DNA of 64,000 nt from Rugalucina vietnamica (GCA_964017185.1 OZ024880.1:45955071-46019070); one strand, 5' to 3'. Shown: positions 45,267-56,298, counted from the first letter of the stretch. A program made the numbers and translations. The notes: generated by a model not told the origin, from the sequence alone.

Positions 45267-45798
45267 GATAATGGTTTTTCGCAGATATTTTACAACTGTT
45301 CAAATGTAGAAGAAATATTTTCTTGGCACAATTGAGCATTTAATTTGTCGCAAAATTAGCAGCAAAAATTTTGAAAATCGGTTGACAAATAAAAAAGTTC
45401 TGGTCAAAAACATTTTTGAATAGGGATTTCCTGTACAAAAATCTGATGGAAGGGAGGTAAATATTTTCCCGCAAAAAAATTAAATTATAACTATTTAATC
45501 ATGATTGCTCAAAATTATTATAAATTGACACAAATGACATACCTGAGACAAAATCTTCATGATCAGGTAAAATTTCTCGAAAAATATGCATTTTCACGAT
45601 CATCGATTATCTCCCTTGCCAATGCAAAATCCCTATGCAAAATTCATTTTGGCCATAAAAACTTTATTTGTTCACTGATTTTCAAAATTTTTGCAGGTCC
45701 TATTAGCATGATTAGGACAAACTAAGATCAAGGTTTTGACATAAAAATAATTTTTCTGTTGTCCCCAATACAAACATTTTCTGCGAAAAACCATTATC
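45267..45798. mobile_element. TIR element, GATAATGGTTTTTCGCAGA ends
   Basis: Perfect 19-bp inverted ends at 45267-45285 and 45780-45798. The 494 bp interior is AT-rich and non-coding. Confidence 0.75.
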
Positions 45799-46382
45799 AG
45801 AGGCATGTTTTTAGACAGTAATAAAAGCTTTGCATGTCTTTTTAGATCTTCATAATTGTTTATTCAACTCATGGTATGAACCCCATTATTATTCTGACAA
45901 ATTATGATTTTATATGCGTCTAAAAATAATCAAATCACAGCGATATTGACCGAGTTATACCCTCGACCGAATGAGAGAAGAGGCGGGAAAGGTGCAGTTC
46001 CGGTAACCAATATTGATTTTTTACCCTGGCGAAATATGTTAAATGTCATCTGGCATACCACCAGTAAACTAATCAGATTCAGACCAGCTTTTATGAAAAG
46101 CAAATACTTGTCAAAACTACTGCCAACACCGGTTAAATGTACATTTTCTTTTACCTCTAAAACGTGAGGATGAATTCATTTATTATCGTTTCTAGTTGCA
46201 GATATCCGTTGAGAATTTATGTTCATTTATAGCCAATAATTTTCATTAAAGAAATATGGCTGTAGAGGCGAAAGTTTGTTGAAAAAGAAATCCATATTGT
46301 GAAGCGGATAAATTCAACTTGGCAATTATACAGTATCGCCGTCTTCAAGTCCCTCGAATTACCCTAAAAGCTTCTTCATATG

Positions 46383-46790
46383 GGCCGTACTTGATATAGC
46401 CAATCCGATTGATCCGATCGACCGGAGTATAAGGATTCTAAATCAAGTAGTCGCAATGGAGCGTGACGAAGCGCTCCGCCGTCCAAGGTGGTGTGGTTGG
46501 AGCAAGTCACGGGACCTGCTCTAAAAAAATCATGGCGTCAAAATATTTATACAAAACACAATCGTACAGCGAGAGTGCGAGTGCTGGTGACTTGTGGAAG
46601 TACTCTTCATCTGAATCATCTTCAGATGAGCCGTGGAATCGCTCATAATTAGACTTGCTACGACCGAATTCAGAACATTGCTTTTCCTCACTTGATTTAG
46701 TAATGGGAATGCACTCCGTTTGCCCACTTTCCCTTGATTTAGCGTGCTGCTCGGAGCAATCCGATCGCTCTTAAAATTTCTAAATCAAGT
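46383..46790. mobile_element. Possible TIR element, TACTTGAT ends
   Basis: TACTTGATATAG near 46388 and CTAAATCAAGTA near 46779 are inverted, and CTAAATCAAGTA also appears at 46439. GATCCGATCG / CCGATCGC motifs occur at both sides. Boundaries uncertain. Confidence 0.35.
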
Positions 46791-46794
46791 ACGC

Positions 46795-46912
46795 CCATGG
46801 TACCTTTTGTACCATTTGCACCAATTTCTTTACCAATGTTACCATTGGTAATTAAATTGGTACAAATGGTAAAGATGTTACCAACCAGTGGTAAAATGGA
46901 GAACCCCGAACA
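46795..46912 (-). repeat. Single end of the CCAATGGTA foldback family
   Basis: ATGGTACC..TTGTACCATTTG, TTACCAATGTTACCATTGGT and the terminal GGAGAACCCCGAAC match the outer end of the 34101-34596 element. The opposite end is not found nearby. Confidence 0.55.
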
Positions 46913-46937
46913 CGCACATTCTTGCGTATAGCTAAAC

Positions 46938-47005
46938 AGCGAAAGGAAGGTTCCTTTCGCGAAAGGAAGATTTTTGTACGAAAGGAAGATTTTTGTACGA
47001 AAGGA
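46938..47005 (+). repeat. Short tandem repeat, GAAAGGAAGATTTTTGTAC
   Basis: Three to four units of about 21 bp, with a GGTTCCTTTCGCGAAAGGAA palindrome at the start. Confidence 0.7.
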
Positions 47006-47098
47006 ACATTTTATCATTATCGCCATTGATATTTAACAGCTTATTGTTGTTGTTTTTTTACACATATTGTAATCTGAGATAAACAATATCAAGTAAAA

Positions 47099-48430
47099 TT
47101 TTTTTTTTTTTTTACAACAATTAAGTTTATTGACATGAAACATATTACAATGCTTTTCGCCAATAAAACAAAGAAAAAAAGAGAGTGGTAACATACAAAC
47201 ATGGTTAACAAGAAGCAATAATACAAAATTATGATATAAGTTATTGCAAGTACATGCATTTAATCAGGTAAATCGAATGAATATACCATCATATTATGTT
47301 CCTAAATTTCGTCTGTTAAATGCAAAGTATATATATTTGGAAAGATTATTCATTAATTTCCTAGATTTGGATTGAAGAATGCTTTTGAATTTAGGTATGG
47401 TGGGCCAACTACAGTAGTAGGCTGGAAGATATTTCCTTCGAAGGTCAATATAGAACGGACATGCAAAAAGAAAATGAAACTCATTCTCAACGACATTCAT
47501 GTTACAAAAAGCACAGATTCTTTCATGTCTAGCAATTCTAGGCCGAGGATATCTCCCTACTTCAATAGCAAGAGAGTGCGAACTTAATCTGAAACGACTT
47601 AACGCAAATTTATATTTAGTTTGTTTAATAGTGTCAATGTATGGTTCCAGTACGGTGTCTTCTTTAAATATACAGTATGAATCGAGCTTTGAGGACGTGT
47701 TTATTGACATCATCATATCTTGATTTGCTTGGTCAAAAAGTCTCTGCTTTATTTCATTAAATGTCAGGTTATCAAGGACTTGGTTTTCAAATACGTATGC
47801 AAAACCTAGCGACTCAAGTAAGCATTTTACCTGATACGCCCAGTTTGTATTATTATAATTGCGGCCATTCAATGCATCGTTATACAAAGAGCTATAAACA
47901 GATTTTATGAGACTATCACCACTTTCAATGGCTTTCCGCCAATATTTCAAGATTCGTAGCTTCCTTAAAACTATCAATGGTTTACGTCCTAGTTCGCAAT
48001 ATAGCGCTGCCAGATTGGTTGATTTTTTGACGCCAAGTATACTTCTACAAAACTGTGTATGCAAACGTTCGATATCAGGGGCTCCATGGAATCCCCAAAC
48101 TTCAGCCGCGTATCCTAATAATGGACTAACTAGACAATCAAAAAGTTTAAATTTTTCGTTTGATGTTATATTCATATCTTGAAATAGTTTATATAAATTA
48201 TAAAGGGCATGTGATCCATATTCGGCCAAGGTTTTTTGCGTTCTGTTCCAACAACCATTCTTGTAGAACGTTATGCCTAGGTATTTAAAGCTGTCTACTA
48301 CCTCAAGCTCTATGTTATCATAATATATGTGTGCATCAGTTGGAAGACCTTTTTCAAAGATCATAACTTTTGTTTTGTCTGTATTGATTTTAAGACCCCA
48401 TTCATTACTGTAAGTATGTAGTTTATTCAG
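47099..48430 (-). mobile_element. 5'-truncated LINE
   Basis: Minus-strand non-LTR retrotransposon: the poly(A) tail appears as the T run at 47099-47113, with AATAAA at 47131-47126 just before it. About 160 bp of 3' UTR precede the tail. The copy starts inside the reverse transcriptase domain, the usual result of incomplete target-primed reverse transcription. Confidence 0.9.
47294..48430 (-). CDS. LINE ORF2 C-terminal fragment (RT thumb and zinc-knuckle tail)
   Basis: Continuous open frame of about 378 codons (356 from its first start-like codon at 48364). It begins in the RT domain just after the catalytic region: NEWGLKINTDKTKVMIF, then FKYLGITF, the typical post-catalytic motifs. Next are LLGYAAEVWGFHGAPDIERL and CRSILGVKK, common to CR1/Jockey-group LINEs. 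Near the C-terminus a Cys-rich motif, CAFCNMNVVENEFHFLFACP, fits the gag-like CCHC tail of these elements. No stop or frameshift is seen in the remaining part, so the insertion is fairly young. The endonuclease and the RT catalytic motif are absent because of 5' truncation. Clade assignment is tentative. Confidence 0.85.
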   Translation of the reverse strand: MNKLHTYSNEWGLKINTDKTKVMIFEKGLPTDAHIYYDNIELEVVDSFKYLGITFYKNGCWNRTQKTLAEYGSHALYNLYKLFQDMNITSNEKFKLFDCLVSPLLGYAAEVWGFHGAPDIERLHTQFCRSILGVKKSTNLAALYCELGRKPLIVLRKLRILKYWRKAIESGDSLIKSVYSSLYNDALNGRNYNNTNWAYQVKCLLESLGFAYVFENQVLDNLTFNEIKQRLFDQANQDMMMSINTSSKLDSYCIFKEDTVLEPYIDTIKQTKYKFALSRFRLSSHSLAIEVGRYPRPRIARHERICAFCNMNVVENEFHFLFACPFYIDLRRKYLPAYYCSWPTIPKFKSILQSKSRKLMNNLSKYIYFAFNRRNLGT

Positions 48431-48556
48431 AAACAGAAACAGAACTTTATTAACTTAAGCATATACAGCTCATCGTTAAACAACATATATACAGCACATG
48501 AAACAAAAGGGTGTGTTGAGAGTGGATTACATATAATAGCATTTTAGGTGTACATA

Positions 48557-50010
48557 TGGAACGCCATAGCTGTCTTATGATCTACCAACTTCATTATATG
48601 ATGCACCTTCTTCATTATATGATGCACCTTCATCAGTATATGATGTACCTTCTTCATTATATGATGCACCTTCATCATTATATGATCTACCAACTTCATT
48701 TTATGATGCACCTTCTTCATTATATGATGCACCTTCATCATTATATGATGCACCTTCATCATTATATGATGCACCTTCATCATTATATGATATACCAACT
48801 TCATTATATGATGTACCTTCTTCATTATATGATGCACCGTCATCATTATATGATGTACCTTCTTCATTATATGATTCACCTTCATCATTATATGATGCAT
48901 CTTCATCATTATATGATGTACCTCCTTCATTATATGATGTACCTTCATTATATGATGTACCTTCATCATTATATGATCTACCTTCATCATTATATGATCT
49001 ACCTCCTTCATTATATGATGTACCTTCATCATTATATGATGCACCTTCATCATTATATGATCTACCAACTTCATTATATGATGCACCTTCATCATTATAT
49101 GATGCACCTTCATCATTATATGATGCACCTTCTTCATTATATGATGTACCTTCATCATTATATGATGTACCTTTATCATTATATGATGCATCTTCTTTAT
49201 TATATGATGTACCCTCATCATTATATGATGTACCTTCATTATTATATGAAGTACCTTCATCATTATATGATGCACCTTCTTCATTATATGATGTACCTTC
49301 ATCATTATATGATGTACCTTTATCATTATATGATGCATCTTCTTCATTATATGATGTGCCCTCATCATTATATGATGTACCTTCATCATTATATGAAGTA
49401 CCTTCATCATTATATGATGCACCTTCTTCATTATATGATGTACCTTCATCATTATATGATCTACCAACTTCATTATATGATGCACCTTCATCATTGTATG
49501 ATGCACCTTCATCATTATATGATGTACCTTCATCATTATATGATGCACCTTCTTCATTATATGATGTACCTTCATCATTATTTGATGTACCTTCATCATT
49601 GTATGATCTACCTCCTTCATTATATGATGCACCTTCATCATTATATGATGTACCTTCATCATTATATGATCTACCTTTATCATTATATGATCTACCTCCT
49701 TCATTATATGATGCACCTTCATCATTATATGATCTACCTTCATCATTATATGATCTACCTTCATCATTATATGACCTACCTTCATCATTATATGATGTAC
49801 CTTCATTATTATATGATCTACCTTCATCATTATATGATCTACCTCCTTCATTATATGATCTACCTTCATCATTATATGATGCACCTTCATCATTATATGA
49901 CCTACCTGCATCATTATATGATGCACCTTCATCATTATATGATGCACCTTCATCATTATATGATGCACCTTCATCATTATATGATGCACCTTCTTCATTT
50001 TATGATGTAC
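48557..50010. repeat. 21-bp tandem array, TATATGATGCACCTTCATCAT
   Basis: About 69 units of TATATGATG(C/T)ACCTTCATCAT with variants CTACC, CTTCTTC, CCAACTTC and one 18-bp unit near 48940. Every unit length is a multiple of 3, so reading frames stay open on both strands for up to 500 codons (7-residue repeats such as HHIMMKV, YMMHLHH and SLYDAPS). No start context, splice site or non-repetitive domain is attached, so I treat it as DNA repeat. It directly adjoins the inverted repeat at 50021. Confidence 0.9.
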
Positions 50011-50017
50011 AAACTTT

Positions 50018-50119
50018 ATGATGTAGCGTTTTCTTTATGCACCTACTTCATGATGTAGCGTTTTCTTTATGAGCCGGGTAAAATCACAAGTAAAGATTTT
50101 TACATGAACACCGGTAGAA
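50018..50119 (+). repeat. Left inverted repeat of a possible large element
   Basis: Contains ATGATGTAGCGTTTTCTTTA twice, 32 bp apart, then GAGCCGGGTAAAATCACAAG and CATGAACACCGGTAGAA. Bases 50021-50119 recur inverted at 63905-64000 with two substitutions and one 3-bp gap as far as I can count. Inside the GGTAGAA boundary the flanks diverge completely. Confidence 0.85.
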
Positions 50120-50204
50120 TTTGCTTGTATAATTCACGGTATTGAAGAAGTCAGGAACAAACTCGAGTCTTTTCGTTCCAAGCCATTCCTTCGTCCACGT
50201 TCAC

Positions 50205-51345
50205 AGTAGGGGAGCTGAAGTGAACGAAAATTACGGCACTTGCGTTTTGTACATTGGACGATCGGTCACATGCTAACTGTACCACAGACGATCGGTCACT
50301 TGCTCTTTACATCATTAAAGCAAGTGATATTTGGCATCCTTAAACAATTCTGACACTTGTTTGTTCTATTATCTCAGTAAGTATTTCTATTCGATGACAA
50401 AAACTTTCAATGACAGGTGTTTTAGCTCACCTTAGCCGACGGCTCACAAGGTGAGCTTATAGGATGGCCATGCTCCGGCGTCCGTCCGTCCGTCGTCGTC
50501 GACCACAATTTCAAACTAGAATATCTCAGAGACAAGAAGGCCGATTGGAATCAAACTTCATCAGAAGCACCACTGTGATAGGGGATTTTCTGCATTAGGT
50601 TTTGGACTAGGTAGGATCAGAACTCTGGTTTCCATGGCAACAGGTAGCTCCCATAGAGTTATAATGGGAAAAACGTTGTGAACACTAGCGCCTACATTTT
50701 TGATCGGATCTTCTCATTTTTGCAGGTATCAAGGACATCCATACGATGTCGAATGACTTCGAAATTCGGGTAGATTCGATCATGGACCTTGAGCGTTTGA
50801 AAAAATCCCCATTGACTTACAATGGGAGAGATGTTGTGAACACTCTAGCTAGCTCATTCTTGCAGATGACAAGGGCAGCCATAAGATCTCGGATAAGTTC
50901 GAAATTCAGTGAGATTCGACCATAGACTGCAGAGTTACCTGCCCTTGAGCGTCTGGAAATTGGCTTTTTAGTGTTGTGAACACTCTAGCGCATACATGTT
51001 TGATCGGATCTTCAGAGCCCCTCAAGCGACGCAGCGTCATCGATTTGGTTCCAGGAGGAGGTAACTTATGTAAATATTGAAAGATGTGGCGTATGTAAGA
51101 TTACTGGACTGTTGTATTTGGAAGATAATGTTGCTGAAAAACGATTTTTGTCCGATAATACCCCCATTGACGTTATGACTTAACTAAAAGCCAAATAACC
51201 TATGTTTGTCCACTTCTGTGTGTATGTGACAGAACGTTTCGAAGCGTGCAAACGCAAACAAAAAATCAATAGAGCAAGTGACCGATTCTCCAATGTACGA
51301 AAAGTCAAGAGACGTTCGTTTCCGTTCAACACCCTGTAGACCGTT
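50205..51345. repeat. Inverted flanks around an AGCTCACC element
   Basis: GTGAACGAAAATTACGGCAC, TTGTACATTGGACGATCGGT at 50219-50290 is repeated inverted at 51275-51345 (AAGTGACCGATTCTCCAATG). Between them, 50425-51050 begins TTAGCTCACCTTAGCCGACG with a (GTCC)n run, the left end of the AGCTCACC family also seen at 54100-55434. Confidence 0.55.
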
Positions 51346-51388
51346 GGATACAACCAAATTCTTTACAGCAAAGGTGGATACAACGTTA

Positions 51389-51576
51389 CACGGCGCGTGA
51401 CAAAATGGAGTGCGCTGATTGGAAGACAGATCGATTGATATACACTTTACAGCGGAAAGTCATCGATTTAGATACACTTTACAGCAGAAAGTCCATGACA
51501 ATGAACTTTCCACTGTAAAGTGTATCGAAATCGATCTGTCTTCCAATCAGCGCACTCCATTTTGTCACGCGCCGTG
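51389..51576. mobile_element. Full-length palindromic MITE, CACGGCGCGTGACAAAATGG ends
   Basis: The whole 188 bp folds on itself: 46-bp near-perfect outer arms and inner ATACACTTTACAGC(G/A)GAAAGT repeats inverted as ACTTTCCACTGTAAAGTGTA. It is flanked by TA on both sides, as for Tc1/mariner-type targets. It adjoins the end of the preserved Penelope-like sequence. Confidence 0.8.
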
Positions 51577-53125
51577 TAGGATTGTCAATATTCAAAAGGT
51601 CATCGAGGTACCTAGACATCGAATTAAAAAGCCTCGATAACATCAGATTGGTTGTTATTGTTAAGAGAATCCATGAAATCTCTTTCGTAGCAGTATAAAA
51701 ATAAATCAGCTACGAGAGGGGCGCAATTTGTACCCATCGGAATTCCAACAATTTGTCTGTATAACTTGGTTCCGAATCTGATATAAATATTATCCAAGAG
51801 ATAGGATAAGGCGTCGCATACATTCTGACATGACCAAAGTGTATATCGACTTTGGTCAGAGGAAGTGAAAAAAGCTTTTCTGTCATAACAGGCCATATAG
51901 AGTGAACCATAGTTTTTTAATGCTCTTTCGAAGGTCCACTCAACCAAGTCCAGAAGTTTTTCTTTAATCAGATTATGTGGCAAAGTAGTATACAGAGTAG
52001 AAAAATCGTGTGTAGACAAACTCGTTGCACGGAACCCTCTACATTTTAGTTTACTGAGCACCTCACCAGAATTTTTTATGGACCAAAACCAATTTTTATT
52101 TGAAGTTTCATACACGGTCTCACAGTATCGTATGACATGAGATTTGATAGCAGTAAGACAGGAAGTTAATAATTTAGAAAGTTCAGTGGTAGTACAAGAA
52201 CTAGAATTTGCAATAACTCTAGCTTTATAAGGTCTTTTGTGAAGCTTAGGTAACCAATACATCGTAGGGAGTTTGTCTTGGCCTTCACTGACACGCACAG
52301 AAAACTTAACAGGTAATTCGTTTGAGTGAGCATTAACTACAGATATTTCATCACTATCTGTCTCCTGATAAGCCCTAGTACCATCAAGCTCCTGTTTTAA
52401 GGTGTTAATGTAATGAAGCCTACAAACAACGACAACGTTGTTTGCGGCCTTGTCTGCTGGAACCAAGACATACTTTCTATGAAACTCTTGGATACCCTGT
52501 TTCAAATGCCGAAAGGACGATTTGGGTTTAGGCGGTAAAATGTTGGTATTTTGTGAATAAAATTTTATACGTTTTTCTACAATAGTGAAGATACTACTTT
52601 TCCATGCTTTAAGAGCACCATCCTCAACACCCTCTCGCTTACACCATCGATTACCGAAATCATTCAATGCAGAAGCAATCTCCTCCCTACATTTGTCGAA
52701 ATTAATGTAGGAAGGGAATCTATATTTTGGACCTTCAGAAACAATTTTGCGAATTCTAGAATCCGAAATTATCTTTAAATTTCCAGTTACTATATGTCCA
52801 GTAGGTTGATAAATATATTGTGAATCTTTAAAATCTCAAGAATTAGGAGAATTAGCATGAATATCAAGATCCGAAACAAGTTTATTAAAATTAAAAATAG
52901 TATTTCTGATTGGTTTATTATATTTGTAACAAATAATAGGAGGTTCTGAATTTTGGAAGTACGTAGGAATATCCTGTGTCACTGATTTATCCTGGAATAT
53001 TCTAGGCAAATTAATGAAGTCAATACCTTTGTTAATGAAAGAAATTTTAATAAAATGCCTAATATGATTTGACTGGAAGTCATTCAAGCATATATTGACA
53101 AATGACAAATGGCAACAGTACATGT
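51577..53125 (-). mobile_element. Penelope-like retroelement, decayed partial copy
   Basis: The minus strand encodes much of a reverse transcriptase in which YWLPKLHKRPYKARVIANS, STHDFSTLYTTLPH and IVGIPMGTNCAPLVADLFLY are the characteristic Penelope-like motifs: the PKLHK box, the RT palm start and the PMG box. The longest open part is 51624-52667; an upstream piece rich in N, I and K (52836-53123) probably belongs to the N-terminal region. The copy is incomplete and broken. I see no GIY-YIG endonuclease part. It would be an old insertion inside the larger region bounded by the inverted repeats. Confidence 0.8.
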
Positions 53126-53640
53126 AGTGGCAAAATATGAATTACATGTAGCTAAAATGATTTCAACTTTACATGTATATCTTTTGTCTACAGAAGCATT
53201 TTAATGTATTTGAACAGTCAACTTTCTGTTTAAAATTCTTTCTGTTTTTATCAAAGCTAACAAGACCATCTACAGTCTTAAATGATGTTTTTGATGTATA
53301 ATGTAAAGTTATAAGTCAAATACTTGAAAATGCACACCTTATTGATTATAAGTAAATGGCTTATTATGATAACTACACCATTATACATGTAGGTTTAGTA
53401 GATAAATAACTAAGTTCTTGGCTCTATTCATCTGTGGTTCTGAACTATCTTTTGCATTTAAAATACTGTTGAGTGTTGACATTCATACAGGCCTATGGCA
53501 TTGTGTTTTTAATTTACTAAGTATGAATGTTCACTTTATCAAGCACACCTCTATTCAGCAAGCACCTGTTTTAAGCAATCGATTTTAGTGTTTCCCATGG
53601 CCACTTGCTTAAGGCAGGTTAGACTGTATACTATTTATCT
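53126..53640. other. No feature seen
   Basis: AT-rich spacer without a recognised gene or repeat. Confidence 0.3.
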
Positions 53641-53894
53641 TCACCCCTCATTTAATTTCTTAAGCCTCTCTGTATGAACAGCAAAGCACAATTTTCGCGA
53701 AAGCCTCTCAATGACCAAAAGATCCAGCTGTTTCGCGGATTGAAGTTCCTCTATCTGACCACAATCTATTATCAGTTTGATTAAGCTATCCTTTGTTGGG
53801 AATACAGTTCTCCAGAATTCTGAACAAGTTCTGCTTACTATATAGTCCTTTAAGATCCTGTAGGGTTCTTTCCTAAATGGAGTTCCTAAAGAAA
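53641..53894 (-). CDS. Unassigned possible terminal coding exon
   Basis: The minus strand carries TGATTTTCAG (acceptor at 53896-53895) or, 9 bp on, TTTCTTTAG, then about 80 open codons to a TGA at 53643-53641. The peptide includes TPFRKEPYRILKDYIVSRT, CSEFWRTVFPTKDSLIKL and ends LCFAVHTERLKKLNEG. It has no ATG near its start, is balanced in composition and is not in a repeat I know. It lies between the inverted repeats on the same strand as the integrase gene, so it might be a 3' exon of a second gene of that element, or an exon of a host gene. I do not recognise the family. Confidence 0.4.
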
Positions 53895-54099
53895 CTGAAA
53901 ATCAGGTAAAACAACAATTATACTGATTTCAACAGACAATTGAGTGACTTAAATTCAACACCATCAGTTATCGACCTTCTAAACACATTAAACCATTAAA
54001 ATGCACGATTCAAATCAGTTTAATTACGCCAAACATGGCATTAACATCATTTTGACGTTGTTGTTGCCTGACTAACACCGATCCTATTCCTATACCAGA

Positions 54100-55434
54100 G
54101 GACCATTGGTCCTGAGAACGCTCACCTGAAGCCTGATCTTGGAGTATTAAGTCGTAATGAAATGACATTGACCTTGAATACTCACACACTTTATTGACTT
54201 CATAAGTTGTCTGCATCTGCAAAGTTTCAGGTCTCAGGCTGCAATCGGCCCGCCGGTTCTGGAGAAGATTTTTGAGTGTTTTTATCATATATGGGCGTGG
54301 TGGCCATCTTGGTCATGTGACCCAGATTTCGCGATCAAACTTTGGTTCCCCCTACCCATGGATGCTCCACATAAAATTTGGCTTTCATTGGCCAAGCAGT
54401 TTCAGAGAAGAAGATCTTTGAAAAGTGTGTATGGACAACAGACTGGCCAAGGTCAAGAGATGACCTTGACCTATATTAATCAATACCTTCATCTACTCCA
54501 TTAGTTGTTTGCATCTACCACTTTTCAGGCCTCAGGCTGCAATAGTTTTCAAAAAATCCATAGTTTTCACTTCTTCCTATGTAAAAGCCTATGTTTCCAA
54601 ATTTGACCTTGCCATAAAATAGGTCAAGGTCATCCAAGGGTCATCATTTTATCAAACTATGATGGGCTGAGGTACTCAATGCTACATACAAAGTTTCGTG
54701 GAAATCGGCCCATCGGTTCTGAAGAAGAAGATTTTTGAGTGGTTTTATTCATATATGGGCGTTGCGGCCATCTTGGTCATGTGACCTGGATTTCGCGATC
54801 AAACTTTCGTCTCCCCTACCCATGGATGCTCTACATAAAATTTCACTTTGATTGGCCAAGCAGTTTCAGAGAAGAAGATCTTTGAAAACTGTATGGACAA
54901 CAGACTGGCCAAGGTCAAGAGATGACCTTGACCTATATTAATCACATACCTTCATCTACTCCATTAGTTGTTTGCATCTACCACTTTTCAGGCCTCAGGC
55001 TGCAATAGTTTTCAAAAAATTCCATAGTTTTCACTTTTTCCCATGTAAAAGCCTATGTTTCCAAATTTGACCTTGCCGTAAAATAGGTCAAGGTCATCCA
55101 AGGGTCATCATTTTATCAAACTATGATGGGCTGAAGTCCCCAATGCTACATACCAAGTTTCGTGGAAATCGGCCTACCAGTTCTGGAGAAGAAGATTTTT
55201 GAAGGGTTTTTACCATATATGGGTGTGGCGGCCATCTTGGTCATGTGACCTGGATTTCGCGATCAAACTTGAAATGCCACTACCCAAGGAGGCTCCATAT
55301 AAAATTTCAACTAGATCGGCCAAGCGGTTTCAGAGAAGAAGATCTTTGAAATTGTGGACGACGGACGGACAGACGGACGCCGGATCATGGCCATCCTATA
55401 AGCTCACCTTGTGAGCCTTCGGCTCAGGTGAGCT
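54100..55434 (+). mobile_element. AGCTCACC-family element with 464-bp tandem units
   Basis: The right end is CACCTTGTGAGCCTTCGGCT then CAGGTGAGCTAA, preceded by GGACGGACAGACGGACGC. About three tandem units are marked by ATGGGCG(T)GG at 54291, 54755 and 55219, exactly 464 bp apart, each with CCATCTTGGTCATGTGACC and GAGAAGAAGATCTTTGAAA. The left end is unclear. Confidence 0.7.
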
Positions 55435-56061
55435 AAAAAAAACTGGCTTTAATGTTTTTCTAGCGCAAGAGGTTCACAAATGGTAATCTGTATCCGCAAA
55501 CTTTGTTGCATTTTTTTACTTAACGTTTGCTTCGCGTCAAGTTTCAATAAATGATGTTTCTTGTCGTTGTCCTTGAAACCGTTAGTAATCTGGGAAAATT
55601 TTTGTGACCTTATGTGCAACACCAGTGTCAACGATTGACCACAGAAAGAAAATGACACAAACGTCATTTACCAAGGCTTAGAATAACCGTTAATTTTTAA
55701 TTGGCTTTTTAACGTCAGATATCGAGATAAACATGCCTCTTTATCGACGTTTTGTGTGTGTTTTTCCACCAACCCTTTGCGGATTTAATGTTTATGTATC
55801 CAGCAGTTACACTTCAAATGAATTTTGATCGTGATTGTCATTTTATTGCCCGCTGGCTTGAAGAAATTGCAAAATCACATAAACTGACGTTAAACGTTTA
55901 TAAAGCCACTTTTTGATTCAAAATTGCTGTGATCGCAAGTTTTGTGTCAAGTAAAGTGTTTTAAATCAGTAACGACCTAAGTAACGATGTAGTATTGTCT
56001 AAAACAACAACACAAAATCAATATGAAAATAATTGCTAAACTTATTTCTCTCAGTATAAGG
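55435..56061. other. No feature seen
   Basis: About 0.6 kb of non-repetitive sequence, no convincing gene. Confidence 0.3.
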
Positions 56062-56298
56062 TGAGCCACCGCATGAGAAAACCAACAATTGGCATAGGCG
56101 AAAACAAAGCCGCAGATTAGCTTTGCAGTAACTGTACAGCTGATCAGTGCCTTTGTTTTTGCTACACGGATAGTACAATTCATCTTCTTCTTAAATCCGA
56201 AATTTCAAGATTCTAGCCTGCTTCTGTGGCTGCACAGCGCGGTTTGTGTCAGACCTGGTCTGAGCCCAAAATTGTTGGTTTTCTCACGCAAAGGCTCA
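56062..56298 (+). mobile_element. Hairpin MITE, TGAGCC family
   Basis: Complete: TGAGCC ... GGCTCA with GG/GG duplication. The stem is mismatched in part (GATTAGCTTTGCAGTAACTG / TACAGCTGATC). It lies 59 bp downstream of the integrase-like stop. Confidence 0.85.

Larger units (their letters stand above)
41255..46030. repeat. Dispersed repeat copy C, split by other elements
   Basis: Left part 41255-41440 (GGTGTGACGTCATAGGTCAT, CTCGGTGTTTATCGCT) and right part 45805-46030 (AAAGCTTTGCATG, GCGATATTGACCGAG, CGAATGAGAG, AGGCGGGAAAGGTG, ATATTGATTTTTTACC) match copies A and B. The two 151-bp-array elements and the 45267-45798 element lie between. Confidence 0.5.

Noticed and set aside
48544-50058. 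484- and 500-codon open frames on opposite strands
   Set aside because: They are translations of one 21-bp DNA repeat whose length is a multiple of three. No non-repetitive domain or splice evidence; not called as genes.
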